The notes under the pieces: model-generated
Told to the model about the DNA's origin: nothing
Database searches by the model: none
Seen by the model: only the letters and a program-made list of their open reading frames with translations
In this document: positions 1 to 13,544 of the stretch, in pieces
Position numbering within the stretch: position 1 is the stretch's first letter
Layout of the letters: each line of letters opens with the position of its first letter
Program-made: the position numbers and the translations under genes
Origin: Lethocerus indicus
Lineage: Eukaryota > Arthropoda > Insecta > Hemiptera > Belostomatidae
Direction of reading: 5' to 3'
Assembly (NCBI GenBank): GCA_019843655.1
Contig: JACDQD010000003.1
Span: forward strand, 27,268,224-27,332,223
DNA: 64,000 bases

Positions 1-277
1 TAATGGCCACAAGCCACGGTTTTTTTTAATTTTCTGTGGCATCTGTGCCCCAGAATTGTGGAGGGGGAATTTTCTTTTAGGGTTTGCCGGAACCAATACA
101 CAATAGGTCCCGATTCGACCGCCGATAGATACAGTGACCCGCGTAAAATCCATAGTTGGATGGAACCGGGTCAATCAATCAATTTGGCCAATCCAAATTT
201 TCCTCCGCTTAATCGTTTACATAGAAATAATAAATAAATATTTATAAACATTTAAAAAGAAATTTAATTAAAATTAC
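1..277 (-). other. Start of intron 4 (unfinished)
   Basis: This is sequence after the exon 4 donor (GTAATT). It begins with an AT-rich stretch at about 219-275. I translated the minus strand looking for TM6 and found nothing that resembles it, so the next exon is probably beyond the window. Confidence 0.7.
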
Positions 278-416
278 CTTTCGGTATTTGACTTGACGAC
301 TTCGGTTTTCCATAGTCCACAGGTTAGCTCCCTGGCAGTAGCAGCGAACAGAGTCAGGTTTAGTAAAAGAAGAACACCGATAGGCCCGTAGAAGTAAGAC
401 AGTTGTTCAGCGTCGC
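278..416 (-). CDS. Mth-like GPCR, coding exon 4: TM5 and intracellular loop 3
   Basis: This 139-nt exon contains no ATG and is recognisable only by translating the spliced frame. The acceptor is CTTTTTGAGCAG|GC, whose first two bases complete the G of exon 3 to GGC (Gly434). It reads DAEQLSYFYGPIGVLLLLNL then TLFAATARELTCGLWKTEVV and KSNTE. TM5 is about 440-460. The TARELTCGLWK stretch is the strongly conserved start of intracellular loop 3 in Mth-like receptors, where G-protein coupling is expected. The donor is GAAAG|GTAATT at 278/277, phase 2. The next exon should begin with one base completing an AGN codon, then an ERA-like stretch and TM6. It is not found in bases 1-277. Confidence 0.93.
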
Positions 417-856
417 CTGCTCAAAAAGAAAATGGCATATAGGCTAAAGGGATACATGAAATCCATAAAACACAATTGTAATGGTCAAATTAACATTCGT
501 GGAAGCAAGCGCAAAGATTTTGTTAAGACTCGAAGAACTGCAGATAGTGACGATAACATTATTTTGCATAGTTGTCTTCAATATTCTGCCCCCCTCCGTT
601 TCGGCCGCTCGCCAACTTCAGTCGCCCAACCGTCGAGAGGAGACTTTTTACTTCTTACCTTTTTACCTCCTAACCGGCAACTGCTCTTGCCGAACGGGGC
701 CTGACGGTGGTCCGCCTTATTTTCCATACTTTTTTCGAGTTTCTGACTCCTCCTAAAAAACTATGGTACTCCAGCCCCTCGCAGATCGCAAAACGGGTAT
801 TCCAAACTTGGCTTATTTTGATAGGGTCAGAGAGTTGATTTGTTTTTGCTTCCTAC
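417..856 (-). other. Intron 3 (440 nt)
   Basis: This short intron lies between exons 3 and 4, with donor GTAGGA at 856 and acceptor GAGCAG ending at 417. It contains a truncated copy of the exon 3 end at about 650-715 and otherwise no coding potential in the gene frame. Plus-strand open frames across it are not convincing. Confidence 0.88.
650..715 (-). repeat. Truncated tandem copy of the exon 3 3' end (pseudo-exon)
   Basis: On the plus strand, 677-712 matches 867-903 with one substitution and one missing base. The similarity weakens through the donor region to about 650. On the gene strand this is a copy of the exon 3 end (ACCATCGTCAGGCC to GGTTC) in the same orientation, 190 bp further downstream inside intron 3. 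The missing base shifts the frame and the copy runs into TAG, so it does not encode the receptor loop. It has no acceptor side and no copy of the first three quarters of exon 3. It keeps a donor-like GTAAAA at the equivalent position (666) and a stronger-looking AG|GTAAGA at 658. Confidence 0.85.
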
Positions 857-1041
857 CTTTGAACCAGCAACTGCTCTTGCCGAACTGGGGCCTGACGATG
901 GTCGAGTGGGAATTGCTGGGGATGTTGTCGAGTAGCGCCGCTATGCCGGCTATGATCAGGGGCCCTCCCCAAGCGTACACCTCGTACACTCTCAGCCGGC
1001 ACGCCTCTTGGCCCTTGTCCAGGCTAGCTGGACGCAAGTCC
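857..1041 (-). CDS. Mth-like GPCR, coding exon 3: intracellular loop 2, TM4, extracellular loop 2
   Basis: This 185-nt exon encodes residues 373-433 and completes Arg372. The acceptor is TTGTCCGTTTCAG|GGAC. The first base completes AGG, and the exon then reads DLRPASLDKGQEACRLRVYE, with TM4 at about 393-411 (YAWGGPLIIAGIAALLDNI). The extracellular loop (IVRPQFGKSSCWFK) contains C430 followed by Trp-Phe, matching the conserved Cys-Trp of secretin-class receptors. C430 should pair with C342. The donor is TTCAAAG|GTAGGA, phase 1. The TTG at 1037 is not a start codon; it is simply Leu374. Read-through of the donor would meet a stop near 813. A decayed copy of the last 45 or so bases of this exon lies about 190 bp downstream in the gene. 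Confidence 0.95.
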
Positions 1042-4000
1042 CTGAAACGGACAACAACAACACCTTATTATAGTGTAAACAACACTCTTAATCACAATAT
1101 TAACGGTAATAGGTTTATAAAAAATGATAGCATTCGAGATTCTGTGTCCAGAATAGTTGTTTTCGCAGCATGCCGAAGGCGAAGTAATACCGGGCTGGAG
1201 TAAGAAATGTTAATAACGGTGGCTAGTAACTGAAATTTTGTTGTCCATCGGAGAACAAAACAGGTGAAGGAGGTACAGGATTATTCCGAACCCTTGAGTA
1301 GCTTTCTACAGATATGTGAGATTGTACACCAGAAACAGTGATTTTTCTAAAATGAGTAAGTTATTATTTGGAGCGGAGTAAAGAGAACAGCATGTTGTTG
1401 TTTTAAACACGTATTTCGGAATACCGAATTTTACATACGATGTACTAAGTATACCTGTACTAAGCTCGATTACCCGGCTAAATGTTTTCTGTAGGCGAAA
1501 ACAATAGGAGTGTATGTAATCGTGTGTAGTAATATCGGAAAAGTTATAACTTGATTTTATTGTAGTCGATCTGACCGTAACACGAATGAAAGTAATGGCC
1601 TCCTTTCTGCCTATTTTCGCCGTCCTATACCGCAGACCACGGACGGAGCTCGTCGCAGTTCGTATAATATATTTAACGCTAAATAATGAATAGAAATTGT
1701 AAACAAAGGTCGAAGTATAATAACTAACGGGGAAGAATAGAAAAGTTGGGTTTGAAAAGGAATAAAAATTTGAAAGATGGGGGGAAGAAAAACAGGAGGG
1801 GACAAAATTTGGTCACAAATTATCGATCGAATGCGGATCTATATTTTTGAATTTCAATTAGGCAACGACTGAGGTACTAAAGGTAGTGTTCGTGATGAGC
1901 CAACATCGTGAACTCGGAGTGAAAGGAACGCGTTGGGTCCGAAGAAGATGCTCAATAAAAGAAAGGAAAGTTTCCCGCATGAAACATTTATCAACTCTCC
2001 CGGAATCCGGTCCCCTTCTCGGGAGGAAAAAAGACAATTTTCTACCGGAGACGGGCACTTCTGCCCGCAGAAACGTGAATACTCGAACGCATCTTATTAC
2101 GGCCAATCTGCCCAACTTAGTAAACTTAGTGCAAGTTTAATTTATTTTAGCAGGCAACACATACAGTACTATAAATTCAATCATATATTTTATTATATTG
2201 TTGCGCTGTCTCAAAATATTAAAATTTACAAATAATTTATAATGAATTTTATTTTGAATTTATATATATGAAATTTATTTTGAACTTTTTTAAGGTAAAA
2301 ACAACGTGGTGAATGTTCTATGGTGTTCTACGACCAATTTATTTTAAATTTATAAATAAGTGTCAGAGTAACTAATAAGAATATAAAATGGGGTGTAATA
2401 TTTTTTTTCAGAATATGAATTACAACAAGACAAACGAATGTTGGATAATAACAGAATTGTAACTATACATTCATGACAGGTTCTCGTTTTGACAAAGGAT
2501 TTCGTAGCAACTGTATGAAGTATTGTATGAATCTTCGCGGCAACCTTTCCCTTCTTGTTTTAACAAGGATACTCGAAACGAAATCGGTAAAAATAATAAA
2601 TTAGGTAATTAGCGTTTTTTAGAAGACGCCTCGAGCTTAGGTTGTGCTGGAGGTAACCTAATCAGGCCAGCGCTCTGTCCTCCGAAAAGCTGAGTGGACA
2701 AGGACGCCGAAACACATAACTGTCCTCGGCGGGAGTTCATAACCGTCAGCAAAATTTAAATTTGTGTCAACGGACTTTAACTCTACAGAAATTTCAGGGC
2801 TTGAAATCCCCACTGTACACTCGAGCCATTTTACAGGCGTCGCAATGATAAATTTCAAAGATGTTTGTTTAATCTTGTTTTTTATTAGGAGAGACGTTTG
2901 TAATTTGTTTTAATAACCAGTACAATACAGAAATTAAAATTGTATGGTCTCATTATGGCAAACCTTAGTCTTTACATTTCGGCAGACGCCACCTCCTTCG
3001 TTCAATCGATTCGTTAGTTGTATTACTTAGTTCCAGGAACGGGAAAACAACTAAGCCAAGTAATGGAGTACGTTATCGCCTCTATTAAACGTCAAGAACT
3101 GGGCGGATCGGCGGCTGATGCTAATGGTGATAGGGTGTGGACCGACCATTTGTGTAATTGCTATGGAAACGGAAACGGCGCAAACTCCATTATTGGACGA
3201 AGAATGCCGACCTCGTATTATTTAAAGAAATCTGTAGACGAGAATTAAAATTGTATTCCTGCGGCAAGTGCAATTTTCATTTCCCGGTATCCTATTGTAG
3301 AGAAATATTCGCTGAAGTCTTCAATTACCACTTGGGAGCGGCCGTACCGCCCGTATTCCATGCTTCGACGGTGTTTCATCTCTCGGCTATTCAAGAAATT
3401 GACTCTCCTACATCTGATCTGAGGAAGGGCTGAGACGAAAGCAACCCTGGGAAGATGGTGCTGGAATCTTATGGTTGCATTTTGATAATTTTGAAAAACA
3501 ATACCCAAAATAATGTTTACTCAAACGGCTCCTCTAAGCTCCAGTTTTTAATATTTGCATAGTGTACTTCAGTGAACATAACGACATCCAAATGATTTTC
3601 GAAATTCAGTTACCCCAACTTACTTACGTCGCAATGAAATATACCTTGGAACGCGGAGAGACGAGAGGAAACTACGTTTTGAAGAATTTGTATTAATTAG
3701 GCACCAAATGGCTATACGAAAAGTGGGCGAGTGATGAAATCTGAGTAAGAACATGTTTGGGTGAAGACGTGAAAAGGAGTAGAACCGGCCTATGGGACGG
3801 GAAGCTGGACGAAGAAATGCTCCTCTTTAGGCCGCTGTCCTTTTGTTGGGATACGAACGCATTGAGCGGCCGATTGAATAGAAGTTTGGAGAAAAGACGA
3901 AGGAGGACAAAAGATGGACTTCCGGCCAGCTGTCTCTGTCCCGCTGGCGCTGGGCTAGTTTCTGTAGGCCGAGCATCGTTAGGCATTACAAGGGAAAATG

Positions 4001-5770
4001 TTGTAAATTAACGAACAACACGCAGTATAACAGTATAGACCGGTCGAATTAAAACCCCGGTCGTATTTAAGGAACAAGACGACCTTTGTTCAGATTTTGA
4101 AAAGGCGACTTTACCTGAGCCGGACGTCCGTGACTGCCGGGCGTTGGAACGGCCCACGGAGGAGGATCGCCCAATAATGAACGGATCGTGATAACAATGA
4201 CGTATCTCGGAGAACCGACACTTCTTAATAGAATATCTAAGGTAAATTAGGGTCCGTCCGAACCACCCACAAAGCCAGAAAAAACGGCATACGTATTACC
4301 TCCCGTGATCATGATCATCGGCTGGCTGTCCTCGCCACAAACTATCTATCAAACATAATGTTTTGAGGCCGAAAAAAAAATATTTTGGATCTTTATAAAA
4401 CGCATGCAATGAGGATTTTAAAAATTGCCTTATTTTTTAAATTTCTCAGTGAATTTGGAAGTCACCAACTTTCGATTCTCTGTATTTTTTTCCGTTTAAC
4501 TCCTTCCACATCCTACGTTATTTGTGCCGACTAATTTTGTTGTTTCGACCACTTGCTTTCTTTTGACATGTATGTACACTTTCAATTATACTGAAAATCG
4601 TAAATAATACATGGCATTACAGCCCCCCCCCCGTGCCATTTTTAACAGATTTAATTCGAATCTTGTTGCAGTCGAATTTTATCGACATACTCACCAAGAT
4701 AACGCGTGGTTTATGGTTAAAATTATGCGATAGTATATCCCATAATTTAAATGCGATATTTTAAATCACATTTATCGTTTAACACTTATCATTTTAAAAT
4801 TTTAACGTTATCATTTTTACGATTAGTGAATAGTAGGCGTCGATAATATTTGGCGTATCCCGTTACGATGATAACTGGGATGTGCTATCGACTTGATAAT
4901 CTGGGGTTCTTAGAGTTTTATAAATACCCGAGAGTCCGGAAAATGTTATTGAAATGATTAATTGTAAGAATTAATTCAATTGATAAGTTCGGCTGTTTCT
5001 CAGAAAAGTGTTTTACACGTTTTCTTATATATTTACATCTTATTTCGTTTAACCTTTGATATATAACTGGCGCTTTTTGGACAGGATGCAAAGTCATCAA
5101 GGGATGATGCTGTACCCAATATGCCGTTGAAATTTTATCAATTTATTCGTCCCTTAAATTTCATGCTCCATGACCTCTATCTTCCAATAAATTCTTCCAA
5201 CAAATCTTCCCAAACTAACACTAATAATACTTTAATTCACGTGACAAGAGAAACATATTCAAAGGAAAATTACCCCCCATCATAAAGGCAACATAGATTG
5301 TTGGCTATATTCCAGTTAAGATAGGTATTTCGCCTCTCGTGTATCCTCTGCATTTAATGTGCTGCCAGCAAATTTCTGATTATTTTTTTCAATTTTTAAT
5401 CGTCAAATTATAGATACGAACTGTAATATAAGACAGGCTATCACAGTATGATATAAGCAACTATATAATGTTCTGTAGACAACAGTATTCTACTTGCAAT
5501 TTGTGAACACCGGAGATCGCATCGGGAATGGACTCAGCTAGACCGACAGACATCAGTCAGGTATATGAATTTCATGTACTATGTACTTAAACACATTAGT
5601 TTTGGTAGTCTATATTAAGTTTGGGGTTGGACTAATATTTTGAATAATTCCAAATGTATTGACAATGTACATAGAGCATGAACATTGAGAAGGGCCACGG
5701 TCAAATCTACCAACGGAGACTGGCAACCTTGACTTCGAAGCAGCCGACCGAAAACTCAAAATTAAGCCCG

Positions 5771-5799
<29 letters not shown>
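5771..5799. repeat. (TA)n microsatellite
   Basis: An uninterrupted TA run of 29 nt within intron 2. Confidence 0.95.
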
Positions 5800-5801
<2 letters not shown>

Positions 5802-8800
5802 GGAAGGAGCAAGTAACGTGTTCCCAACCCGTGTCCTAACAAAACTATTTAATATTCGGCTAATCTCGCGGTAAAACCAGCTCTAATTACACGAATTACA
5901 ACATTCTCCAGTTCTAATGCTTGTAATTAATTGTGCTCGCTCGGCTTTTTGTTTTAATTCAAATAAAAGAAATATACTTTCATATCGTATTTTCCGCATA
6001 TTTTGAATTAGACCCGCCGCGGTTTCGTAAATACTATTGTGAAATGTGAATTGAAAATTCCGCGATAAAACAATACCGCCGCGAGCCGATAGGCAACACA
6101 CAATTATGAATATTATATGCAGTTGGGACATTAAAGATTGATGTAAAAAGGCCGAGGTAACTTGTAAAGGCTAACTGGTGATAGAAAGAGGGCGAGCGGG
6201 TTATGCCAGCCAACGTAATACGTCGATTCAAACTGCCGCTGCATGGTTGCCTCACACAGCTCTTGCTTCACGCCTTCTCCTAACCGTTACTGATCTCGTT
6301 ATTTTCTCTTATTTCACCCATTTCAGTTGTATTGCGTAGTTCGACCGACCGCCTATAGCGTACTACACGCTATCACCGTTTAATTGCAGACTCAGCTACA
6401 ATAACTATATGACATCGAGTTTCTGAAGGTGGTGGTTTTTTAACGATACATCATAGTTTCAGGCCAAAAGGCAGTGCCAGTTTCGGCTTCCCGCCATCTG
6501 CAGTAGCATTTCAAAAACAAGCTCAGTGAGTAGAAACACTAGATTGCAGGAATGAGTAATAATATACAAAAACCGGGCCATGAAAAAGTACGGGTTCAGA
6601 CTATTTAATATTACCACAAACCACCAGAAGACCTTAGTCTTGCTGCGCCCGCCGAGAACGATAGGAAGCAATCGTTTAGGTAAACTGGAAGTGGTACTAA
6701 ACTTCCAACGCTTGCAGTAGGAGCGTTCAGTATTTGATGCCGTCCGTTTTAATATTGTGTTTTCGTCGCAGCCTCCTAAATCCACGGGCAAATTCTAAAC
6801 TGTGCCAAACTGAAGGCGGAAATAGCGGGCAGGTGTGTTTATAATAAGGAAGCGGCAGGGGGGACAGGTGGCGGGAGGGTTCAGTGACCTCATCTCGGCC
6901 GAATAAACACAGGAAAGGGTGTAGGAGGGACTCGTGAGGACACTGAGGAGGAGGACTAGTGATTAAAAGGGCAACCAGAAGGTCAGACCTCAACAGAGGC
7001 CCGACGTCGGTTAATAAAACGGGGACAGAAAACACCCGCCTCCAATTCTATCCAATGCTGAATACTGAAAACATACGTAAATGTCAACGATCAAACCCTA
7101 CGTTTTCAGAGCTTAAAACGTGCTGAACATACTAATATAACGACGTCGTGGAAATAAACTGGAAAGAGCCACGTATCAATGACAGATTGATAGGAGCATA
7201 TGTGCAACTGTACGTCTCATCATGTTAGGGCCTCAGTAGCACAGGGTAGACATAAAATAGGAAGAGACAACAAATCCATTACGTAGCGTAAGGCGAATAA
7301 AGACCTACATTGCCAAAGGTGCTTTATACGATTGCATTACAAATTACAACAAATAATCCGCGCATCTTTGTAGTTGTCATATTTAAAATGTGTCACGAAT
7401 TGGGCCGGCTCGCATTCTGGCCGAATCCCAAAAATAACAGTCCAAATATAAACTTGGGGTGTAAATTTACACAAGTCGATATGTCCTTTTTGAAGTGGGA
7501 TACGAAGTTAATGGTAGAAAAGAAATGTACGACGTAATTCTAAATAACTGTCGGATAAAAATGTTGTCTATCGTGCGGGTAAGCTGGCCCCGTTAATGAA
7601 TTGGCTGCAAATGACGCTGATCCTCCCTGCCGATTAGGGTTCGGGTAGCGCCTTCAGGTGGGGCTTGAGGCTGGAGGAATTCCCAACCGAATGATAATAA
7701 TACAGAGCGCCGCGACAGTCCTCAACCCGCCTCTGCCGAATGAGAGAACCCGCGAAATTGTATCGGCCACACTTTCCTGTTCGATTCGGCACACCATTGT
7801 GCTCCTTCGAGGATCGAAGCGAAGGATCCAACCAGCGATATTTCCCACCGCCTAACAGCTTTGCCAAACGCGGTTCGAACGGCCAACCGGTCTTATGAGT
7901 GAAATTCACTTTTTTATTATGCGCAAAGTGCAAATAATAAAGGGACAGTTGCCGAGTGAAAAGTGGGAGTGGACGCAAAATATTAGGCCCGCTGAAAAAA
8001 TAACCTTGCATGAGAAATCGAAGCGCATCAACAACCGATATTTATGTATGTCCATAAACAGATTGTAGGTGTGTCGAACCAGATGTCGTCCGGCAAGCAT
8101 AAAAGCCATCGGAAAGTAACAATAGATATTAGGAGGGAAATAGCACGGGGTGAGCCGTAAGTGAAAAAATGGAAAATGATAAAGGATGCGGCGGTGATAA
8201 GGAAGAAATTGAATTGGTATTGGGCGGGGCAAGTCAACAGGATGAACTGCCCATTGAACTGGTGAATTGGGCCGAATGAACTGATGAATTGTGCCGGTCT
8301 CAAGCAGATGTGCACAAGCCGGAAACAGGATGGCAGAAGTGGAACGCCACTCTGAAGATGGATCGACGAAATGAAAAGAGCCCCCGACGCCGAGAATGGG
8401 AACGGGTAAATATAGGATGTTGGAAAAATCTGGAACTGTTATTTTTACATATTAACTATTACGCACACTTGATATAGTAGTGATTATATTATATAGAAAT
8501 TTACATGGAATACCGCAGTATTAGAACAGTCAAATCTTAAAACAGACACAATTTTAAAGGTCGTGCGGGGAAAACTTCTAAAATTAGTGAAAAATATACT
8601 CTAAAAATAAACCTACATTCTTTTCACCCCTTAGATTCGACTCCATTATTATTAATTGTAATACTTGACCCGTGAAAACCGAAGGCGGACTAAATTTCCC
8701 CGTTGCGACGACACCGTTTTAAAGCCGCCGAATGAAACCGAGGCTTCTTAACCACCAGTTATAAAATCCTCGCCAGGCTTCAATTATAATTATATACAAA

Positions 8801-9109
8801 GTAAGCAGGCCGGCCGTAAAAATGGCACAACTTTATACAGCAAAATAACACTGGCCTTGTGATGTTTAGTCCCCCATTTGGATAAAGGCCGGGGGAGAAG
8901 TAGGGGGAGCCGTGGCGCCAAACCGGCCCCGATAAGGGAGAGGACGACAACAGAGAGACCAATCATTTATCTGCCTCTTAATACGCTCGGCTTTCCTCCC
9001 ATAAAACAACCCTATAAAATGCCTTCGCACCACCCTTTACATATATAACCGTACATATATAAATTTCTTTTCTTTTCTTAAAAACGTTTCTTATTCGCTA
9101 CCATGAAAA

Positions 9110-9111
<2 letters not shown>

Positions 9112-9158
<47 letters not shown>
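9112..9158. repeat. (TA)n microsatellite
   Basis: An uninterrupted TA run of 47 nt within intron 2. It creates artificial Tyr-Ile open frames on the minus strand. Confidence 0.96.
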
Positions 9159-9160
<2 letters not shown>

Positions 9161-12100
9161 CCCGTCCTTTGCTGTCGAAGTGAAAACACAAGAACGTGTT
9201 TGGGGACACCCGCATTTGTGAGTACAATTTAATGCATAGAGTTATTTCAGAGTGGTCGATCGACGAACCCCCAAAAAAGTAACAACTCATACCGGAGGTC
9301 GGAGAGTAAGACAAAAACATGCGACTTGATCTTCTTCCTGCGTATTCATATTTATAAGCAGCCGTATCGTTATTTTTGTTACCGCCATTCCGCTCCAGTT
9401 TGAAGGTACCCCCTACGATATCGGTCTCTTGACTCCATTACGGAATGCAATGGCAACGACAAATTCGTGGGCGGAAGCGCGTATGTGTATGTGTAATAAA
9501 AAAACTCCGGCATACGTAACAGTGTCAGAACACGGCTCGAAATAAAAGAGGAGTCCGCGTTACTAAGTGTTTTTCGAGTTTTTTTTTTACGAGAACAGTG
9601 GTCGTATTATATTGAAATTTTTATTTGAAACCGGAGGAGGAAGTCGTGCAGAGCGCCGACTAAGGGTTTAAAAGAAGGGCATATCAAAGCGCCCTTTGAC
9701 CACGTCGGGTTCTTCTTGCATAAGGAATTTTTTGAGGGTAACAGATTTCAGGGCCGCCGTTGAATGGGGCCCCTTGTACCAAGCCCGACTTTATCGGCGC
9801 CTCTCTACAACTACAACCGAACGGCGCCGTTAATGTTTTAAGCCCGAACTCACACAACCATCCTTCTGAGCGCGCTATTTATTTCCTTTTTCAACATTTC
9901 TTTTCCAGCTGATTTACATGTCCGGCCGGCCAGAATAACAAACTCCACATCACTACTCACACTCTATATATACATATATGTACCGACAATATTAATTGAA
10001 TAATAATAATGGAATTAGGATCACGAAAAGAACAACATACATGTTTTTTAGGTTTTCTGTTTAATATTCAGTTTCCAATTAAAATCCAGTTCGTAATTAT
10101 TAAATATGATCTACCAATCTTAGAGTATGATAATGATAATTTCAGTCATTGTAGAAGTAAAAGAGGGAATAGAACCAGGAGAAGGTAGAAATCAGGAGAG
10201 CGTAACACTCATATTAACCGCTTTGAAACTGATATTCAAAATACTAATATAACTGTGTAATAACCACCTTTGTAGATGCGGCGACTACAACTCCGGTTTA
10301 CAATCGTCATCAATCTCGGTGTCTGATAATGACAACTGTTAGTACGGCTTTCTCCCGACAAGACAGTTGGAGTAATAAGCGACATCGTTACGATCTTAGT
10401 GGGGCATAACCCTGTATAATGCATTGGAGAAAGTAAGATCACTGCTACAAGTATTAATTCGAAATCCGATTGATAGGTAACACTGACACTACTTGAAAGG
10501 AAACGCTGAGGCTGAGTTATTTGAGGACGGCGTTTGATGAAATACTTCTTCAAAAGAATGGCTTCTTTCTATTTGATCCGTTGTTCAAAATTATAACAAA
10601 TTCTTTATTCGCGTGCCTCATTATTTTTCTCTTTCTAACAAACGGCAACATTTTACTGGAAAATAATGTATTTAGCCGGCCTCTCCCGCTAATCTACCCG
10701 CCTATTCGCTAGAACTAGGTGTGATCCTTACTTGTGATGTTGTGTATAGACAGTTTTAAGGACCTGTCCAGTAAGCTTATCAGTCATTGAGCTCGAGGAC
10801 CAAATTAGAATAAGATGAGGTCTGGACCTCAGAGGGCTGGTGGCGTTAGGGAGGAGATAAGAAATGGGAGGGAGGCCCCGGTCTGGACCCGAGCGGGGAA
10901 ATCCGATTAGCGCCGGCGTCCGAATTATCATCAACCGGGGCCGGCACTTGCTCATCGGCTATTTTAGCATTGGGCGAACATAACAAAAAAAAGCCCTCGC
11001 GGCTAATTGTATAAGAAAAATAATTGAGTTCTAATCTTGCATGCGATAAAAACGATTTAACACTGGGGCCATGTGTGCCAAAAATGCATTCCTGGAGGCT
11101 GGCGGCAGTTTTTTTTTTTACAAAGGATCCCTCTTAGAGTGAAAACTATCGGTTTTTTTGAGTCGGTTTAGAATTGAATCTACAGATTAGGAATTAAATT
11201 AAATTATAAAACCGTAGTGATGAAGTAGTTCTGGGAATAAAGCTTGGACATTCATTTCTGAAAAATGCGAGAATTTAAATAGTTATATATTATATTTAAT
11301 ACAATAAATATATGCCTTTACTATATACGGGTGTACTATATAGGGAAGTAAAAACCAAGTGAGACCAATTCTAGCATTAGTACAATCAGTAAGAATACGC
11401 TAAGAACTTTTGATTCTTTGTATGTTGCTCGATGCATATTACTGCTGCTTATATTGCCTTAGTGAACAGACAGTGAAAGTGTACGAGAGGGCAGCTAGCG
11501 GCGTCACTATTGGATATCACTTTCACTCGGGGGTCATTTCAACATTCCCGCCGACCTACTTGTCTGCCGTATCCGTCTTAGTGTCCTCAGATATAAACCA
11601 GAATTTTAACGACGAAGTGAATCCACAGTCAATTTCCATGTTGGCCATGGCTTATAGCTTCAAATAAGCTACGCTACGTCGTCACGCAACACGCAATCTT
11701 CCATAACGTCCCTCGTACAATAAAGTGACACGGTTTCCTTCAATTCTAGAAGTGTCGAAAGCTAGGACAAGATATCCAATAAAACGAATATTTTATCGAA
11801 AAATGACTACTCTTACTTACTCTTCTAGAATCTGACTCATAGATTTAGCGGAAAATTGATTAATTTCCAAAAATACAGGACCTACACAAACAGTTATCGG
11901 ATATGGAATTGAATTGAAAGGATAAATCGTTTGCTGGTCATTTTAATAAAGGCGATTATTAAAAAATGGTGTCAATAAATAACATTACAAGAGTAAGTTC
12001 ACAATGAAATTAAACACGTGTCATTACTGTTAAAGGTCTTTAATAACTTAACTCGACAAAAACTACGCTAATTAACGGCTGGCCGGCGTTACAGCCGGAA

Positions 12101-13506
12101 TTTTAATGTGGTTCAGTTTTAGTCGAATTGACGACAGCTGAAATTCTAAATTGTGGAATGCAATTAATTTCAGCCAAAAAATGTATTCTCCGAATAGATA
12201 ATCCCCCCTCCCAATCGCATTGTGCCGCCTCGACCCCATAAAACCATTCTACCCTGTATAATCCAGACATATTTCATTCTGGTTTTTTTCCCTCCCCCTT
12301 TCAAGTTGAATTATAAGAAGGGACTGCTGATACGCCCGTGGGACTCCCTCGGGGGACAATAAAAAAATGAATTAAAAAAATACCGATCTGTTACTATTCC
12401 CCTTATTAAGCAAATGGGGATGGGCATTGTTAATAACGCCGACGGTGGGTCCAGGGAACCGCGGGGGCCGGCTAACATTTTTTGCCCCCCTCAAAAGGTC
12501 CTTCCAAGCATTATGAGTTGTTTTTTTTTCTACCCGTAAAAGACGCTCTGTAAATAATTAAGGAGTGAGGAAAGCCTAGAGGGGAGGCGGGGATTATGGG
12601 AAGAACTCAGGTATGCGGGTAGGGGAGGTTCCGATCACCATTTTTGTCCCTCCTTTGGTCCAGACGTCGGAAGGATGAAAGAAATACCCTACACGGACTA
12701 GGCAAACAATGTTATCTTCCTGTAATTGTTACACCCGTATTTGTTTTGGGCACATTGTTATGTCTCAGTTCAACCTTTTAATTGGTCACGGTGGAATTAG
12801 GCTTGTAACATTGAATTTTGGCCGGTTTCAGCTCGTCATCTGAAGTAGCTGCTGAAATTCGGCCTATCAAAGGACCAAATCGAGGATGGGAGGTATAACA
12901 AAATGAAAGCCCTCATGTATATTACCCAGCGGTGAATTTATTTGAGACCACCTTCAGTTTATTGCCGGAGTGATATTTTATTGTCCTGACGGGCGATTTC
13001 ATTTTTTCTTGTTTCGCTTCTATACGTAAAGGATCCTGGATTCGGAAATAGGAGACGACTCATTTTTCATTCATTAATGCAAATATCACCGCTGCAGCAA
13101 TTCAACGCGCCGGCCAGGCTTCCTCTTTCCTGGATCCTGTGTTCCGGTCGTGTTCAAATTCTAATCCGTGTGAATGATCTCGTAGTCAGCGGTGAAACCC
13201 GTTACGATGCCAAGGGGCGTTCACACACAACTATTTCAAGGGCGGTGCTCGCGAAGAGTTTCGCACAAACTCACACAGCGTTTCGAAATCTATCCAACCC
13301 TTCAACAGAAAACGTAACGCACTTTGTCTTCGGTGATTCCGGTTTCACGATTACTTTTATTTCTTACGTGAACGGACAACATGGATACGATATAAACTAT
13401 TAATTCTATGGACTTATGCAGCCCAGAATTATAAGTCTACGGAAATAATTTAGAAAAATATTAATAAATTAAACGGAACATCATTTAATGCTTGCAAACC
13501 GTCCTG

Positions 13507-13508
<2 letters not shown>

Positions 13509-13543
<35 letters not shown>
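13509..13543. repeat. (AT)n microsatellite
   Basis: An uninterrupted AT run of 35 nt within intron 2. Confidence 0.95.

Positions 13544-13544
<1 letters not shown>

Noticed and set aside
432..756. Plus-strand frames over intron 3
   Set aside because: They run antisense across the intron and the exon 3 copy and have no recognisable features.
7865..7890. tRNA-like GGTTCGAA word
   Set aside because: The flanks cannot form a T-stem, and no D-arm or anticodon arm is present at the right distances. Similar words at 58195-58240 fail in the same way.
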